From Bryobacterales bacterium (GTDB lineage: Bacteria > Acidobacteriota > Terriglobia > Bryobacterales > Bryobacteraceae), in contig PMKM01000125.1 in assembly GCA_003157745.1 (NCBI GenBank), positions 2,834 through 65,923 on the forward strand: DNA of 63,090 nucleotides. The letters run 5' to 3'. This document shows, in pieces, positions 8,379-16,946 of this stretch. The first letter of the stretch is position 1, and each line of letters starts with the position of its first letter. The translations under genes were made by a program, and so were the position numbers. The notes below the pieces were generated by a model that made no database searches, was not told the DNA's origin, and was given only the letters and a program-made list of their open reading frames with translations.

Positions 8379-9710
8379 ATGTCAGCAACTGCCTTACAAC
8401 CACTCAGCGCGGCCGAAGTGCTGGCCGACAGAATCCTGACCCGATCGGCGCGGGTTGGCATCATTGGCCTCGGCTATGTCGGATGTCCGTTGGCCGTCGA
8501 GTTCGCGGCCGCCGGCTTCGCCGTGACTGGTATCGACGTGCAAGAGCACAAAGTCGCTACCATCAATGCGGGCCGTTCTCACATTCAAGACGTTCCCGCA
8601 AGGAGGGTGCGCGAACTCGTCAAGAAGAAGAAGCTACGGGCCACGACCGACTTCTCCGCGATTGCCGAGCTGGATGCAATCAGTATCTGTGTCCCGACGC
8701 CGCTGCAGAAGACCAAAGACCCGGACATGAGTTACATCGTGGCGGCGTGTCAGGAAATCGCCAAGTACACGCATCCGGGGATGCTGGTTGTGCTCGAATC
8801 CACGACTTATCCGGGAACTACAGAGGAAGTGTTGCGGCCGCTGCTCGAAACGGCCGACTTGCAGATCGGGCGGGACATTTTCCTGTGCTTCTCTCCCGAG
8901 CGCGTCGATCCCGGGAACCCGCTTTTCCAGACGGCGACGATTCCCAAGGTGGTAGGAGGAATCACGCCGGAGTGCACCCGAATGGGCGCGCTGTTCTATG
9001 GGCAGGCACTGCAAAAGGTAGTTCCGGTCAGTTCCAGTCAAGTGGCAGAAATGGTGAAGCTGCTGGAAAACACCTTCCGGATGATCAATATCGGGCTGGC
9101 GAACGAGATTGCCATCATGTGCGACCGGATGGGCATCAACGTCTGGGAAGTGATCGACGCGGCTGCTACCAAACCGTTCGGGTTCATGCCATTCTATCCC
9201 GGGCCCGGACTGGGTGGCCATTGCATTCCGATCGACCCGTTCTATCTCTCGTGGAAATCGAAGCAGGCAGGAATCGAGGCGCGCTTTATCGAACTGGCGG
9301 GATACATCAACGGCCAGATGCCGCATTTCGTGTTAGACAAGATTCAGGGCGCACTCAACGAGCAATCGAAGCCGCTACGGAATTCGCATGTGCACGTCCT
9401 GGGAGTCGCATACAAGCGCGACATCGACGACGTGCGCGAGTCGCCGGCGTTGGACATCATCCATCTTCTGTCGCAACGCGGCGCGCGGGTGACTTACAGC
9501 GACCCGCGGGTTGACCGTTTGCGAATCGATGGCGGCGCGGAGTACCTTGCCGAGGAGCCTCTGGCGGCTTGCGGGCAGGCCGATTGCGTGGTGATTGTGA
9601 CCGACCACTCCACGTTCGATTACGCGACGATTCTCGATCGGTCAAAGCTGATCGTCGACACGCGGAACGCTCTGAAGGGGTTCCGCTCGACGAAGATCGT
9701 ACGCCTGTAA
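8379..9710 (+). CDS. UDP-N-acetylglucosamine 6-dehydrogenase (WbpA-like)
   Basis: A nucleotide-sugar dehydrogenase of 443 residues of the UDP-glucose/GDP-mannose dehydrogenase superfamily. The Rossmann motif is GIIGLGYVG near the N-terminus; the central FSPERVDPGN is typical of the UDP-GlcNAc 6-dehydrogenase (WbpA/TviB) branch; the catalytic Cys is residue 282 in GGHCIPIDP; GVAYKRDIDDVRESPA marks the C-terminal domain. It would oxidise UDP-GlcNAc twice with NAD to UDP-GlcNAcA. WbpB-, WbpE- and WbpD-like genes lie at 51-55 kb, so this probably supplies the first step of a diacetamido-uronic acid pathway. The ATG at 8379 starts just upstream of the Rossmann fold. Confidence 0.88.
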   Translation: MSATALQPLSAAEVLADRILTRSARVGIIGLGYVGCPLAVEFAAAGFAVTGIDVQEHKVATINAGRSHIQDVPARRVRELVKKKKLRATTDFSAIAELDAISICVPTPLQKTKDPDMSYIVAACQEIAKYTHPGMLVVLESTTYPGTTEEVLRPLLETADLQIGRDIFLCFSPERVDPGNPLFQTATIPKVVGGITPECTRMGALFYGQALQKVVPVSSSQVAEMVKLLENTFRMINIGLANEIAIMCDRMGINVWEVIDAAATKPFGFMPFYPGPGLGGHCIPIDPFYLSWKSKQAGIEARFIELAGYINGQMPHFVLDKIQGALNEQSKPLRNSHVHVLGVAYKRDIDDVRESPALDIIHLLSQRGARVTYSDPRVDRLRIDGGAEYLAEEPLAACGQADCVVIVTDHSTFDYATILDRSKLIVDTRNALKGFRSTKIVRL

Positions 9711-9741
9711 GTCGTCCGTCAATTCGGAGAAGCCGGCACCG

Positions 9742-9776
9742 GCGCGGCCGTCCGCCATCGAAAACGGCGGCCGCGC
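9742..9776. terminator. GC-rich hairpin between convergent genes
   Basis: Nine-base arms GCGCGGCCG (9742-9750) and CGGCCGCGC (9768-9776) pair across a 17-base loop. It lies between the stops of the plus-strand WbpA-like gene and the minus-strand TPR gene. No clear T run follows on either strand, so intrinsic termination is only probable. Confidence 0.45.
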
Positions 9777-9820
9777 GTCAAGTCTTGTCGCACTTGAGCA
9801 AAAGCGACACGGGTTGCACG

Positions 9821-12025
9821 CTATCTCGTGTCGGCCGCGATCTTCCCCAAAGTCTCCGTGATGCTGGCCGCGAAAGGCGATTTCGGATCGTCCGCAAGAG
9901 CCTTCTGCAACTCTCTTCGCGCGGCGCCAGGTTGGCCATCCGCCAGGTAGGCCATACCTAAGTGAAATCCCGACATCGAATTGCGCGGAGATGCCTTCAC
10001 GGACTCCCGCAACTCCGCGATGGCAGAGTCGTAGGATCCCAGTTTGTAGTAGGCCCAGCCGAGCGTATCGGCAGCCAGCGGGGAACGGGGACTCTTCTGC
10101 TTCACCTTCTGGGCGAGTGAGACCGCGACATTGACATCACCCCCATGATCGAGATACAGCACGGCCAGCGATCCGGCGGCGAGGGGTGATTCCGGGTCGA
10201 TCTGGTGGGCCTTTTCGCACAGCGCCTTAGCCTCATCCCAGTTACCTTCCCGCTCAGACTGGGCCTCCAGGGCGAGGTAGTTCGAGATATTGCGGGGATT
10301 AGCTGCAATCGCCGCGCGGAAGTCCCGCTTGGCTGCGCCGGTTGCTCCGCGGGCAAGGTGGATGTTACCCAGCAGACTGTATGCCTGGGGCGTCCTCGGA
10401 TCGAGCGCGATCGCCCGTTGCAGGCTGGCTTCCGACTTATTCAGATCCTTCAAGTCGAAGTAAGCCAGCGCCAGCAGAAACTGTAATCCGGCATTTCGCG
10501 GGTTCCGCTCCACCAGACTCGTAAGACGCTCGACGGCGCGATCGGTTCGGCCCTGAACAATGTAGACCTTGAGCAACTGCGCCAGGGCAGAAAGCGACGT
10601 CGGGTCCTGATTGAGACGGGCTTGAATTGCGGTCTCTGCCCGATCGAGATCACCCGTTGCGAGAAGGGCCTGGACGCTCGCCGTTTGAGCCAGCGGCAAG
10701 CCGGGGCGCGTCTTAAGGGCGTCGGCGGCCAATCGCGTGGCCTCGCTATTGTCGCCGGCCGCAACACTAAGAGATGCGAGCGTAGCTTCGGCCTCCACCA
10801 ATCCGGGAGAAAGCCCAAGGGCCCGCGTGAAAGACACCCTCGCCAAGTCTGACATTCGCAGCACGTTCTGAGCGACACCCAGGAAGTAGAATCCGATGGC
10901 GGACTGCGGATCGGCCTGGACCGCCTTCTCTAAAACGGCGACTGCCTCCTGCGGTTTACCTTCCGCGATCAGAATACGACCATTAGCGACCAGTACACGT
11001 GGATCATTCGCGTTAGTACTAATGAGCTGCCGTTCGAAGAGGTCGGCTTCCGGAACGCGATTCAACTCAAGCAGGACGTCGACCAAACTCATTCTAACTG
11101 ACGCATCATTAGGCTTGGATGTCATTAGCGAGCGATATTCCGCGACCGCCTTCTCTATCTGGCCAGTAGCCAAATAGAACTGCCCGAGGGACCGATAAGC
11201 CTGCGGGTTGTCCGGAGCCATCGCCTTGATTCCCTGGTAGAGTCTCTCTGCATCAAGCAACTTTCCCGCGCGGACCAGGATACGCGCCCAGAGTACGCGA
11301 GGAAGGACCGCGCGAGGGTCCAGGTCGGCGGCCTGGCGCATCGCGACCTCAGCTTCGTCCAGTCTGTTCTGAGTGAAGAAGAACTGCCCGAGATTGACGC
11401 GCGCATCGACGGACTTCGGATTAGCCTCAACGGCACTCCGCTCCGCGGCCTCGGCTTCCGCCGGCTGTCCGGCAGCCAAATACACCGCGGCTAGTGCTGC
11501 ATAGTGTTGGACCTGATGTGGAGCTAGATCGATGGCCTTACGGAATTCGCCAATTGCGTTCGGGCCGTCTCGCGTGAGAATGAACTTCTCGCCGAGCAAA
11601 GCGTGGGCACGGGCATTCCCGGAATCGTATTCTAGGACGGCTTGCAGCGTTGACTGAGCGTGTCCGAACTGACGGCGGGCTATCATTAGCCCAGCCAAAG
11701 ATAACTGTGCGTTTGCGTCCCTAGGAGCAAGAGTTACGGCCTCGGTAAACTCCCGGTAAGCCGCTTCCGAGTTGCCCATCCCGAGATAACTCTCCGCAAG
11801 GCCGGAATGGGCGCGCGCGGACCTAGGATCGAGACGTAGCGCGTTCCGAAATTGAATGGATGCCTCGCGATACTTGCCGACGTTGTGGTACGCCTCGCCA
11901 CTGCCAACGTATTTGCGTGCCTGTAAATGCGGATCCGACGAACAACCGGCCAATGCTATTGCCAGGATCGTCCAAAGAGGCCCGGAACGGACAAGCGTAC
12001 ATTGAATAAGTTGGGTGCCCCTCAT
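9821..12025 (-). CDS. PrsT-like TPR lipoprotein of the exosortase/PEP-CTERM system
   Basis: A 734-residue protein with an N-terminal lipoprotein signal (lipobox LAGC around residues 26-29) and then tandem tetratricopeptide repeats over nearly its whole length. The start of the mature part, ARKYVGSGEAYHNVGKYREASIQFRNAL, is typical of the PEP-CTERM-system TPR protein PrsT. It should be anchored in a membrane and serve as a scaffold for EPS or protein sorting. GAGGTGG lies just before the ATG at 12025. It diverges from the PEP-CTERM-like substrate gene at 12366. Confidence 0.8.
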   Translation of the reverse strand: MRGTQLIQCTLVRSGPLWTILAIALAGCSSDPHLQARKYVGSGEAYHNVGKYREASIQFRNALRLDPRSARAHSGLAESYLGMGNSEAAYREFTEAVTLAPRDANAQLSLAGLMIARRQFGHAQSTLQAVLEYDSGNARAHALLGEKFILTRDGPNAIGEFRKAIDLAPHQVQHYAALAAVYLAAGQPAEAEAAERSAVEANPKSVDARVNLGQFFFTQNRLDEAEVAMRQAADLDPRAVLPRVLWARILVRAGKLLDAERLYQGIKAMAPDNPQAYRSLGQFYLATGQIEKAVAEYRSLMTSKPNDASVRMSLVDVLLELNRVPEADLFERQLISTNANDPRVLVANGRILIAEGKPQEAVAVLEKAVQADPQSAIGFYFLGVAQNVLRMSDLARVSFTRALGLSPGLVEAEATLASLSVAAGDNSEATRLAADALKTRPGLPLAQTASVQALLATGDLDRAETAIQARLNQDPTSLSALAQLLKVYIVQGRTDRAVERLTSLVERNPRNAGLQFLLALAYFDLKDLNKSEASLQRAIALDPRTPQAYSLLGNIHLARGATGAAKRDFRAAIAANPRNISNYLALEAQSEREGNWDEAKALCEKAHQIDPESPLAAGSLAVLYLDHGGDVNVAVSLAQKVKQKSPRSPLAADTLGWAYYKLGSYDSAIAELRESVKASPRNSMSGFHLGMAYLADGQPGAARRELQKALADDPKSPFAASITETLGKIAADTR

Positions 12026-12365
12026 TTACCACCTCACCGAACCAGCGCTCACGCCAGTTTCCTGTAAACTCATGTTACCAGGGGTTGTGTTTTTGTGTAT
12101 CACTATTGGTACTAGAACTTTTCGAGGCCGAAAGTCCTTGGGCCACAATCCGCGATGACACGACACTCTCTCGGCTGTGCCTGCATTGCCCTTTGGTGCC
12201 ATTGACGGAGCGCGTGAGCGGCTGTACTCTTGAGCCAGCGTCACAAAGCAGTTACGGCTGCCGGGTGAGAAGGCGGTGTGTCCGCAAGGGGAATTCGGTG
12301 CGCCATGGCTTTGAGTGCATCTCGCGAGGGGGAGTAAACATCGCAGATGCGAGAGGGGGATGGTT
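12026..12365. other. divergent intergenic region between TPR and PEP-CTERM-like genes
   Basis: This 340-base gap between divergent genes has no recognisable coding content. It must hold promoters for both. I looked for a -24/-12 sigma-54 signature, which drives some PEP-CTERM genes elsewhere; the nearest match near 12305 has the wrong spacing. Confidence 0.4.
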
Positions 12366-13049
12366 ATGAGACTGGTTCGGCGGCTGGTGATTTGGGGAGT
12401 CGCGGGAGCGCTTTGCTTTGCCGGCGGCGCTAGTGCGCAAGTAAGCATGACGTTGACTGGCGTGGGTAACGGTTTCGTCATGGGCGGGGTCTACAGTAAT
12501 CCGTACGTGGCTCTGATCAACGGAGTACCAACTTACGTGATTTGCGACGATTTCGCTACGGATGTCTGGGTTGGCGACACTTGGCAGGCAAACGAGTATT
12601 CGCTTTCCGACGTAGGATCGAGCGGCCCACAGAAGTTCACAACTCCAGACTGGTCGCCGTATACGATTCAACAGGAATATGATGCGGCGGCGCTACTGGC
12701 CGAAGATCTTACGGCCAACATGGGGGATCCGACCCTGAGCGGCGAGTATTCGTATGCGATCTGGACCCTGTTCGACCCTGCGGCCATCAGCGGATACGGC
12801 GGCAATTCCCTGACGGCGTCCGACCAAAGTGCGATCAATGGCTTTAGAAACGCGGCTCTCACTGAAGCCGCGAGCGGGGCCGGATCGGGTCTCGACGTGT
12901 CGATTTACACACCTGCCGCCGGATATACATCGCAGGAATACCTTGTCGTCAGCACGCCCGAAGCGCCGCTGTCCGCGACGTTGGGTGTCGACCTCGTGGC
13001 GCTGGCCGGCATCGTCCTCGTAATGCGACAACGTCTGGTTCGGGGATAA
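12366..13049 (+). CDS. secreted protein with PEP-CTERM-like sorting tail
   Basis: A 227-residue exported protein. It has a signal peptide (about residues 1-25, ending ASAQ), a soluble mid part rich in Asp, Tyr and Ser, and a C-terminal sorting-like tail: a PEAP motif, a hydrophobic stretch (VDLVALAGIVLVM) and a basic end (RQRLVRG). That is the tripartite exosortase recognition layout, with PEAP instead of the usual PEP. The mid part is not a family I can name. The ATG at 12366 follows a GAGGGGG ribosome site by 7 bases; an ATG six bases upstream is less well placed. It is the only sorting-tail protein I see in the window and the exosortase lies 3 kb away. Confidence 0.75.
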   Translation: MRLVRRLVIWGVAGALCFAGGASAQVSMTLTGVGNGFVMGGVYSNPYVALINGVPTYVICDDFATDVWVGDTWQANEYSLSDVGSSGPQKFTTPDWSPYTIQQEYDAAALLAEDLTANMGDPTLSGEYSYAIWTLFDPAAISGYGGNSLTASDQSAINGFRNAALTEAASGAGSGLDVSIYTPAAGYTSQEYLVVSTPEAPLSATLGVDLVALAGIVLVMRQRLVRG

Positions 13050-13089
13050 CGCTGGCGACAGCCTGACTCCGCGCAGCGGGACCTTCGTG

Positions 13090-13147
13090 CAACAAACGCA
13101 AAAGCGCCGAGGTGGCTCCCGCCGCCTCGGCGCTTTTGCGTTTCAGC
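13090..13147. terminator. strong bidirectional hairpin terminator
   Basis: A near-perfect stem of about 23 base pairs: 13094-13112 is exactly complementary to 13125-13143, and pairing continues into the loop with one G-T pair. The outer arms are A-rich on one side and T-rich on the other (AAACGCAAAAGCG / CGCTTTTGCGTTT), so U-rich RNA ends form in both directions. It separates the plus-strand PEP-CTERM-like gene from the end of the minus-strand rml/EPS run. Confidence 0.8.
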
Positions 13148-13193
13148 TCCGGCTCAACTCCTGACTCCGCGCCTCAGTTCGGGCGGCCGCTTC

Positions 13194-13289
13194 TCAAGCA
13201 GTCGCCACGTCCCAGGATGTCTCTGCCACCAACAGCCGGACGAAGGCCGATCCAATGAAACCCGCACCGCCAGTTACTATGATCTTCAT
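13194..13289 (-). pseudogene. truncated remnant of dTDP-glucose 4,6-dehydratase (rmlB)
   Basis: Translation from the ATG at 13289 gives 31 residues beginning MKIIVTGGAGFIGSAFVRLL, the NAD-binding start of RmlB-type dehydratases, before a stop at 13194. A complete enzyme has about 330-360 residues. Downstream sequence shows no further resemblance in any frame, so most of the gene appears deleted. It directly follows rmlA and rmlC, where rmlB or rmlD would be expected. Too short for the usual gene cut-offs. Confidence 0.75.
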
Positions 13290-13296
13290 CGCCGTC

Positions 13297-13878
13297 TTAC
13301 TTCCTCTGCGTTTCCCAATCGTAGTGGATGCCGGGATCGTCGAAAGGGATTCGTCCTTCGTCGCCCGGATCGTAAAAACGGTCGGTCATATAGATGAGCA
13401 TGGCGTTCTCTTCGCCGATGATTTTGTAACCGTGGCCCACGCCGGGCGGGATCAGGATCTGCCACGGCCGCAGCGGGCCGACATACATCGTGTTGCGCTT
13501 GGCGAAGGTGGGCGATCCGGCGCGTAAGTCGACCAGCGCCACCTGAAACAGCCCCTTGGCCGGCGTCCAACAGTCCGTCTGCCGCAGGTGAAAGTGAAAC
13601 GCCTTGATCGTGCCGGCGTAACTCAGCGCCGCCGAGACCTGGCTGCTCTCCGGCGGAAACGCGCGCGCAAGGCCCTGGCCGAGCCGCTGCACTTCGAGAA
13701 AGTAACCTCTATCGTCCGGGTGCACCGCGAGGGGCGCGACTGCGACGCCCGCGATGAGTTCCGCCGAATCGATCGAGCCGATCACCGCGCCGATTCCCTT
13801 CGCGCACGCGGGCACGGCCAGTTCCAATCCGCCGCGCGATGCCAGGGGACGCGCCGGCGCCAGTTTCGCTTGCGTCAT
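13297..13878 (-). CDS. rmlC: dTDP-4-dehydrorhamnose 3,5-epimerase-like cupin
   Basis: A 193-residue RmlC-family cupin. Landmarks are DDRGYFLEVQRL, the histidine-rich strand GTIKAFHFHLRQTDCW, and IPPGVGHGYKIIGEENAMLIYMTD. RmlC epimerises dTDP-4-keto-6-deoxyglucose at C3 and C5 on the way to dTDP-rhamnose. The ATG at 13878 is used because it lies 5 bases after the rmlA stop; the frame is open upstream but overlaps rmlA. The neighbours are rmlA upstream and a truncated rmlB remnant downstream, so the local rhamnose pathway is incomplete. The FHFH pattern suggests a divergent branch that may act on a related sugar. Confidence 0.75.
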   Translation of the reverse strand: MTQAKLAPARPLASRGGLELAVPACAKGIGAVIGSIDSAELIAGVAVAPLAVHPDDRGYFLEVQRLGQGLARAFPPESSQVSAALSYAGTIKAFHFHLRQTDCWTPAKGLFQVALVDLRAGSPTFAKRNTMYVGPLRPWQILIPPGVGHGYKIIGEENAMLIYMTDRFYDPGDEGRIPFDDPGIHYDWETQRK

Positions 13879-13883
13879 CGGAG

Positions 13884-14630
13884 TTACGCCGCTCCTTTCG
13901 CGCGGTCGGCCACGGCGCCGGATTCCTTCACCATGTTCGCCGCGCGCAGCAGCGAATCGAACGTCCCGGCATCGGTCCACCAGCCGGAGAGAAACGAGAA
14001 TGTGAGCGAGCCTTCGCGCACATACGCGTTGTTGACGTCGGTGATTTCGAGCTCGCCGCGGCCGGAAGGCACCAGCGTCTTGATCTTATCGAACACGCTA
14101 GAGTCGTACATATAGATGCCGGTCACGGCGTAATTCGACTTAGGATGCGCGGGTTTCTCCTCGATGCCGACGATGCGGTCGCCGGCCACTTCGGCGACGC
14201 CGAAGCGCTCAGCGTCGGCGACCTCCTTGAGCAGGATGTGCGCGCCGTGCGACTGCGCGCGGAAGCGGTCGGCCGCCGCGCGGATGTCTCCCTGAATGAT
14301 GTTATCGCCCAGGATCACACAGATCCGGTGCCCGTCGGCGAAGTGTTCGGCCAGGGCCAGCGCGTCGGCAATACCGCCTTCGCCTTCCTGGTAGGTGTAG
14401 TGAATATGCTTCAACCCGAACTCTTTCCCATTCGCGAGCAAGCGCAAAAAGTCGCCCGAGTTACGCCCGCCGGTGACGACCATGATGTCCTCGATCCCCG
14501 CGTCCACCAGCGTCTGAATGGGAAAGTATATCATCGGCCGGTCGTAGATCGGCAACAAGTGCTTGTTGGTGATCTTAGTCAGTGGAAAGAGCCGGCTGCC
14601 AGTGCCTCCGGCCAGTACGATGCCCTTCAT
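13884..14630 (-). CDS. rmlA: glucose-1-phosphate thymidylyltransferase
   Basis: A 248-residue sugar nucleotidyltransferase of the RmlA type. It has the nucleotide-binding LAGGTGSRLFPLT with KHLLPIYDRPMIYFPI, GDNII after strand four, EEKPAHPKSNYAVTGIYMYD, and WWTDAGTFDSLL near the end. It would form dTDP-glucose from glucose-1-phosphate and dTTP. It is about 40 residues shorter than the long RmlA form and matches short homologues. The ATG at 14630 begins the conserved core. It heads rmlA-rmlC-rmlB'; rmlD is not present in the window. Confidence 0.85.
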   Translation of the reverse strand: MKGIVLAGGTGSRLFPLTKITNKHLLPIYDRPMIYFPIQTLVDAGIEDIMVVTGGRNSGDFLRLLANGKEFGLKHIHYTYQEGEGGIADALALAEHFADGHRICVILGDNIIQGDIRAAADRFRAQSHGAHILLKEVADAERFGVAEVAGDRIVGIEEKPAHPKSNYAVTGIYMYDSSVFDKIKTLVPSGRGELEITDVNNAYVREGSLTFSFLSGWWTDAGTFDSLLRAANMVKESGAVADRAKGAA

Positions 14631-14713
14631 AAGTGATTGCCTCGCTGCAGCATTAGAGTTCCGAGCAATATTCTGTCGTCGCCTATCGACGCGCAGACGC
14701 CACCAGTACTCGT

Positions 14714-16030
14714 CTACTGAACCGCCATCGTCACGCCCGCCTGGCTGCTTCCGCCAACTGTAATCGCGACAGGCACTGCGCTGCCGGGCGCGATCCCCAT
14801 GGGAATCCGGGCATTGACCTGCAGCAGCCCGGCAACCGAATCGCCGGCAGACCCCGCATAAAGTACCTCCGCACTTTGCCCGGCGATCGACACCGTCACG
14901 GTCTGCGCGGGGTAGCACAGATCGGCGGCTGTGACTATAATGCCGTCCGCTCCTGGCGGCACGGTCTTTCCCTCGCCCGTGCCGTAGATCGACACGATGT
15001 CTCCACGCGCGGCCGGACTGGCGGGACCATTCACGGTGCCATCCCGGTTCACGATGGCTCCCTGGCCCGAGCCAGACAAATCGAGTGTAAACACTCCCGG
15101 CGCCGCCGGTGCGACGGGCACGATCAACGGTGCAGAACGAATGCCCTGGTACTCCACCTGAATGGATGTCTGCGTCTGCCCGTCCACCTCATACGGCACG
15201 ATGGCCGACACTTGGTTCGCACTTGTATAGAGAAGCGGGGCCGGGACATCGTTGAAGAAGACCGTTGTGCCGCCCAGTGAGTTGGCGACCGTGCCCGTGG
15301 CAGTGAGTTGCATTGCGTTCGGCGTCGATTCGGCAAACGAGTTTCCAAATATCACGACAATCTCGCCCGGTGCAACAAGGCCGCCTGTATAGCTCGCGGC
15401 GTTTCCGACAGCGCCAACCGCTGGGGCAGCCACACCCGTTCCCGCTACTACGGCACCCCCATCAATAGTGGATAACGTGACGGGCGCTCCACTAGGATCC
15501 GAGGCAATCACGTTGGTAAGAGTCAAAGGATAGATTCCCGGAGCGGCCCCCGTCTTCATTTGGATTGCCAGAGTAGCCAGGACACCATCCGCGATCACAT
15601 TCTGATTCAAACCCGTAGCGAGAATCCGTTCCACTCCCGAGTCAGGAACCGCGGTCCAAATCATCTTCGCCGCGGTCGTAACGCTGGCGCCGGACGACAC
15701 CGAAAACGACAACGCCTCGTCCGGATAGGAAACATCGCATTGAACGCCGCTCAGCGCCTGGCCACCCGAAGAGAGAGACACCTCAACCGCGGCGCCACCC
15801 AGCGCGTTGACGACCACCTCTGTGACAGCGATGCTCGGGGTAACGGAAGACACGGTAGCATCCGGAACGGCAGCCCAGCCGGGCACATCGCAAACCGTTC
15901 CCGTGGCGGCCGCGAACCCCAACGCGGTGACCAATGCGAAATCGACGCGCCAGCGGCGCCGCCGTCTGAGTGGCAAGTCACTCCAACCATGCGAATCGCC
16001 GATGCGAAGCGCCTCAGCCTCCCTGACCAT
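14714..16030 (-). CDS. cohesin-like protein with Solibacter-type C-terminal domain
   Basis: A 438-residue exported protein. After an Arg-rich N-terminus and hydrophobic stretch (about 25-50) comes a cohesin-like beta sandwich (about 65-185: VEVSLSSGGQALSGVQCDVSYPDEALSF to the LTLTNV strand). The second half is the TIGR03437-type Solibacter C-terminal domain (GNAASYTGGLVAPGEIVVIFGNSF, PLLYTSANQVSAIVPYEV, GDIVSIYGTGEG, LLQVNARIP). The function of that domain is unknown. The ATG at 16030 overlaps the exosortase stop by 17 bases, so the genes are coupled. A dockerin-like protein lies at 57444. No PEP-CTERM tail is present. Confidence 0.75.
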   Translation of the reverse strand: MVREAEALRIGDSHGWSDLPLRRRRRWRVDFALVTALGFAAATGTVCDVPGWAAVPDATVSSVTPSIAVTEVVVNALGGAAVEVSLSSGGQALSGVQCDVSYPDEALSFSVSSGASVTTAAKMIWTAVPDSGVERILATGLNQNVIADGVLATLAIQMKTGAAPGIYPLTLTNVIASDPSGAPVTLSTIDGGAVVAGTGVAAPAVGAVGNAASYTGGLVAPGEIVVIFGNSFAESTPNAMQLTATGTVANSLGGTTVFFNDVPAPLLYTSANQVSAIVPYEVDGQTQTSIQVEYQGIRSAPLIVPVAPAAPGVFTLDLSGSGQGAIVNRDGTVNGPASPAARGDIVSIYGTGEGKTVPPGADGIIVTAADLCYPAQTVTVSIAGQSAEVLYAGSAGDSVAGLLQVNARIPMGIAPGSAVPVAITVGGSSQAGVTMAVQ

Positions 16031-16898
16031 GCACAAAACGTCGCTCCGACCGTTGTAGCACGATTAGTGCAGGAATCAAGGTCAGGACTCCCAATAGCGC
16101 GAATAGCAAGCCACCGCGCCGGTGCAGGTTGCCGTACAGGAAGGCGGGGTTGACATACATCCCTAAAGCAGAAAGCGTGACAATACGTACGGAGTTCTTG
16201 AAGATCACCACGGGTACGCTGAACAGGACGAGCAAGCTCTTACTCCACCAGCATCTGAGAAACGCGTGGCCAATCAGGACGGTGATGATCAGCAGGGCCA
16301 CACTCGACCGTATCCCACTGCATTGTTCGGCAATCTCGATTTCGGCACCAGGAAGTGAGAAGCGAAAGCCCTGCCTGAATACCGGTATTCCCAGAAGCCG
16401 AAACAGACACTCGCTCACCGCCGCGGAGCCCTGCTGCAGACCGAGAGTGATCCGATCCAGCACGCCAACAGGCATCGGAACCAGAAACAAGAGAAAACAG
16501 AGTGGAAATAGCGCAGCCCGAAAACTCCGTTCGCCATAGCAAAGAAGAAATCCCGCCACCCACACCAATAAGACTGCGGGCATCAACCGAAAGAGGCTGT
16601 CGCTTTCCGTCGACGACGGATACTGCCTCACGAACCAATACAGCAGCAGACCGAGCGCAAGCAATGGCAATCCGCTTCTGGGCGCAAAACGGGCGTTACG
16701 AAGAATGGCATCGCGCTCGAAGTAACCCACGCACAGACTGATTACCGGCACGGCGACGATGTGCGTGTACCGGTCACTTTGCAGAGCGAGCCTGAGGAGC
16801 ATGCTCAGCACCTGCCAGAACGGAACGATCAACACGAAGAATACTAAAGTAACCAACCAACTGCGCGGTATCGATCGCAGAGATGGTACCCTTTTCAT
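16014..16898 (-). CDS. xrt: exosortase (compact form without EpsI domain)
   Basis: A 294-residue polytopic membrane protein of the exosortase family, the proposed transpeptidase that processes PEP-CTERM tails. The catalytic triad candidates are Cys193 in EQCSGIRSS, Arg238 in KNSVRIVTL and His259 in NLHRRGG. About eight hydrophobic segments surround them. XrtA-type enzymes often carry an additional EpsI domain; here the protein ends after the core. The ATG at 16898 is chosen; a GTG at 16937 is an alternative. It lies between the LuxR-type regulator and the overlapping cohesin-like gene. Confidence 0.88.
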   Translation of the reverse strand: MKRVPSLRSIPRSWLVTLVFFVLIVPFWQVLSMLLRLALQSDRYTHIVAVPVISLCVGYFERDAILRNARFAPRSGLPLLALGLLLYWFVRQYPSSTESDSLFRLMPAVLLVWVAGFLLCYGERSFRAALFPLCFLLFLVPMPVGVLDRITLGLQQGSAAVSECLFRLLGIPVFRQGFRFSLPGAEIEIAEQCSGIRSSVALLIITVLIGHAFLRCWWSKSLLVLFSVPVVIFKNSVRIVTLSALGMYVNPAFLYGNLHRRGGLLFALLGVLTLIPALIVLQRSERRFVHGQGG

Positions 16899-16946
16899 CG
16901 GCTCAGCGCACCCGGCAAGTACTGCCCTCTGCGGCACACATCCCTT

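Noticed and set aside
12300-12320. Possible sigma-54 promoter before the PEP-CTERM-like gene
   Set aside because: TGGC and a downstream TGCA are present, but the GG-to-GC distance is two bases short of the required spacing.
12240-12365. Possible c-di-GMP riboswitch upstream of the PEP-CTERM-like gene
   Set aside because: A CACAAAGC stretch looks superficially like the conserved core, but the required paired stems and GAAA tetraloop receptor layout are missing.
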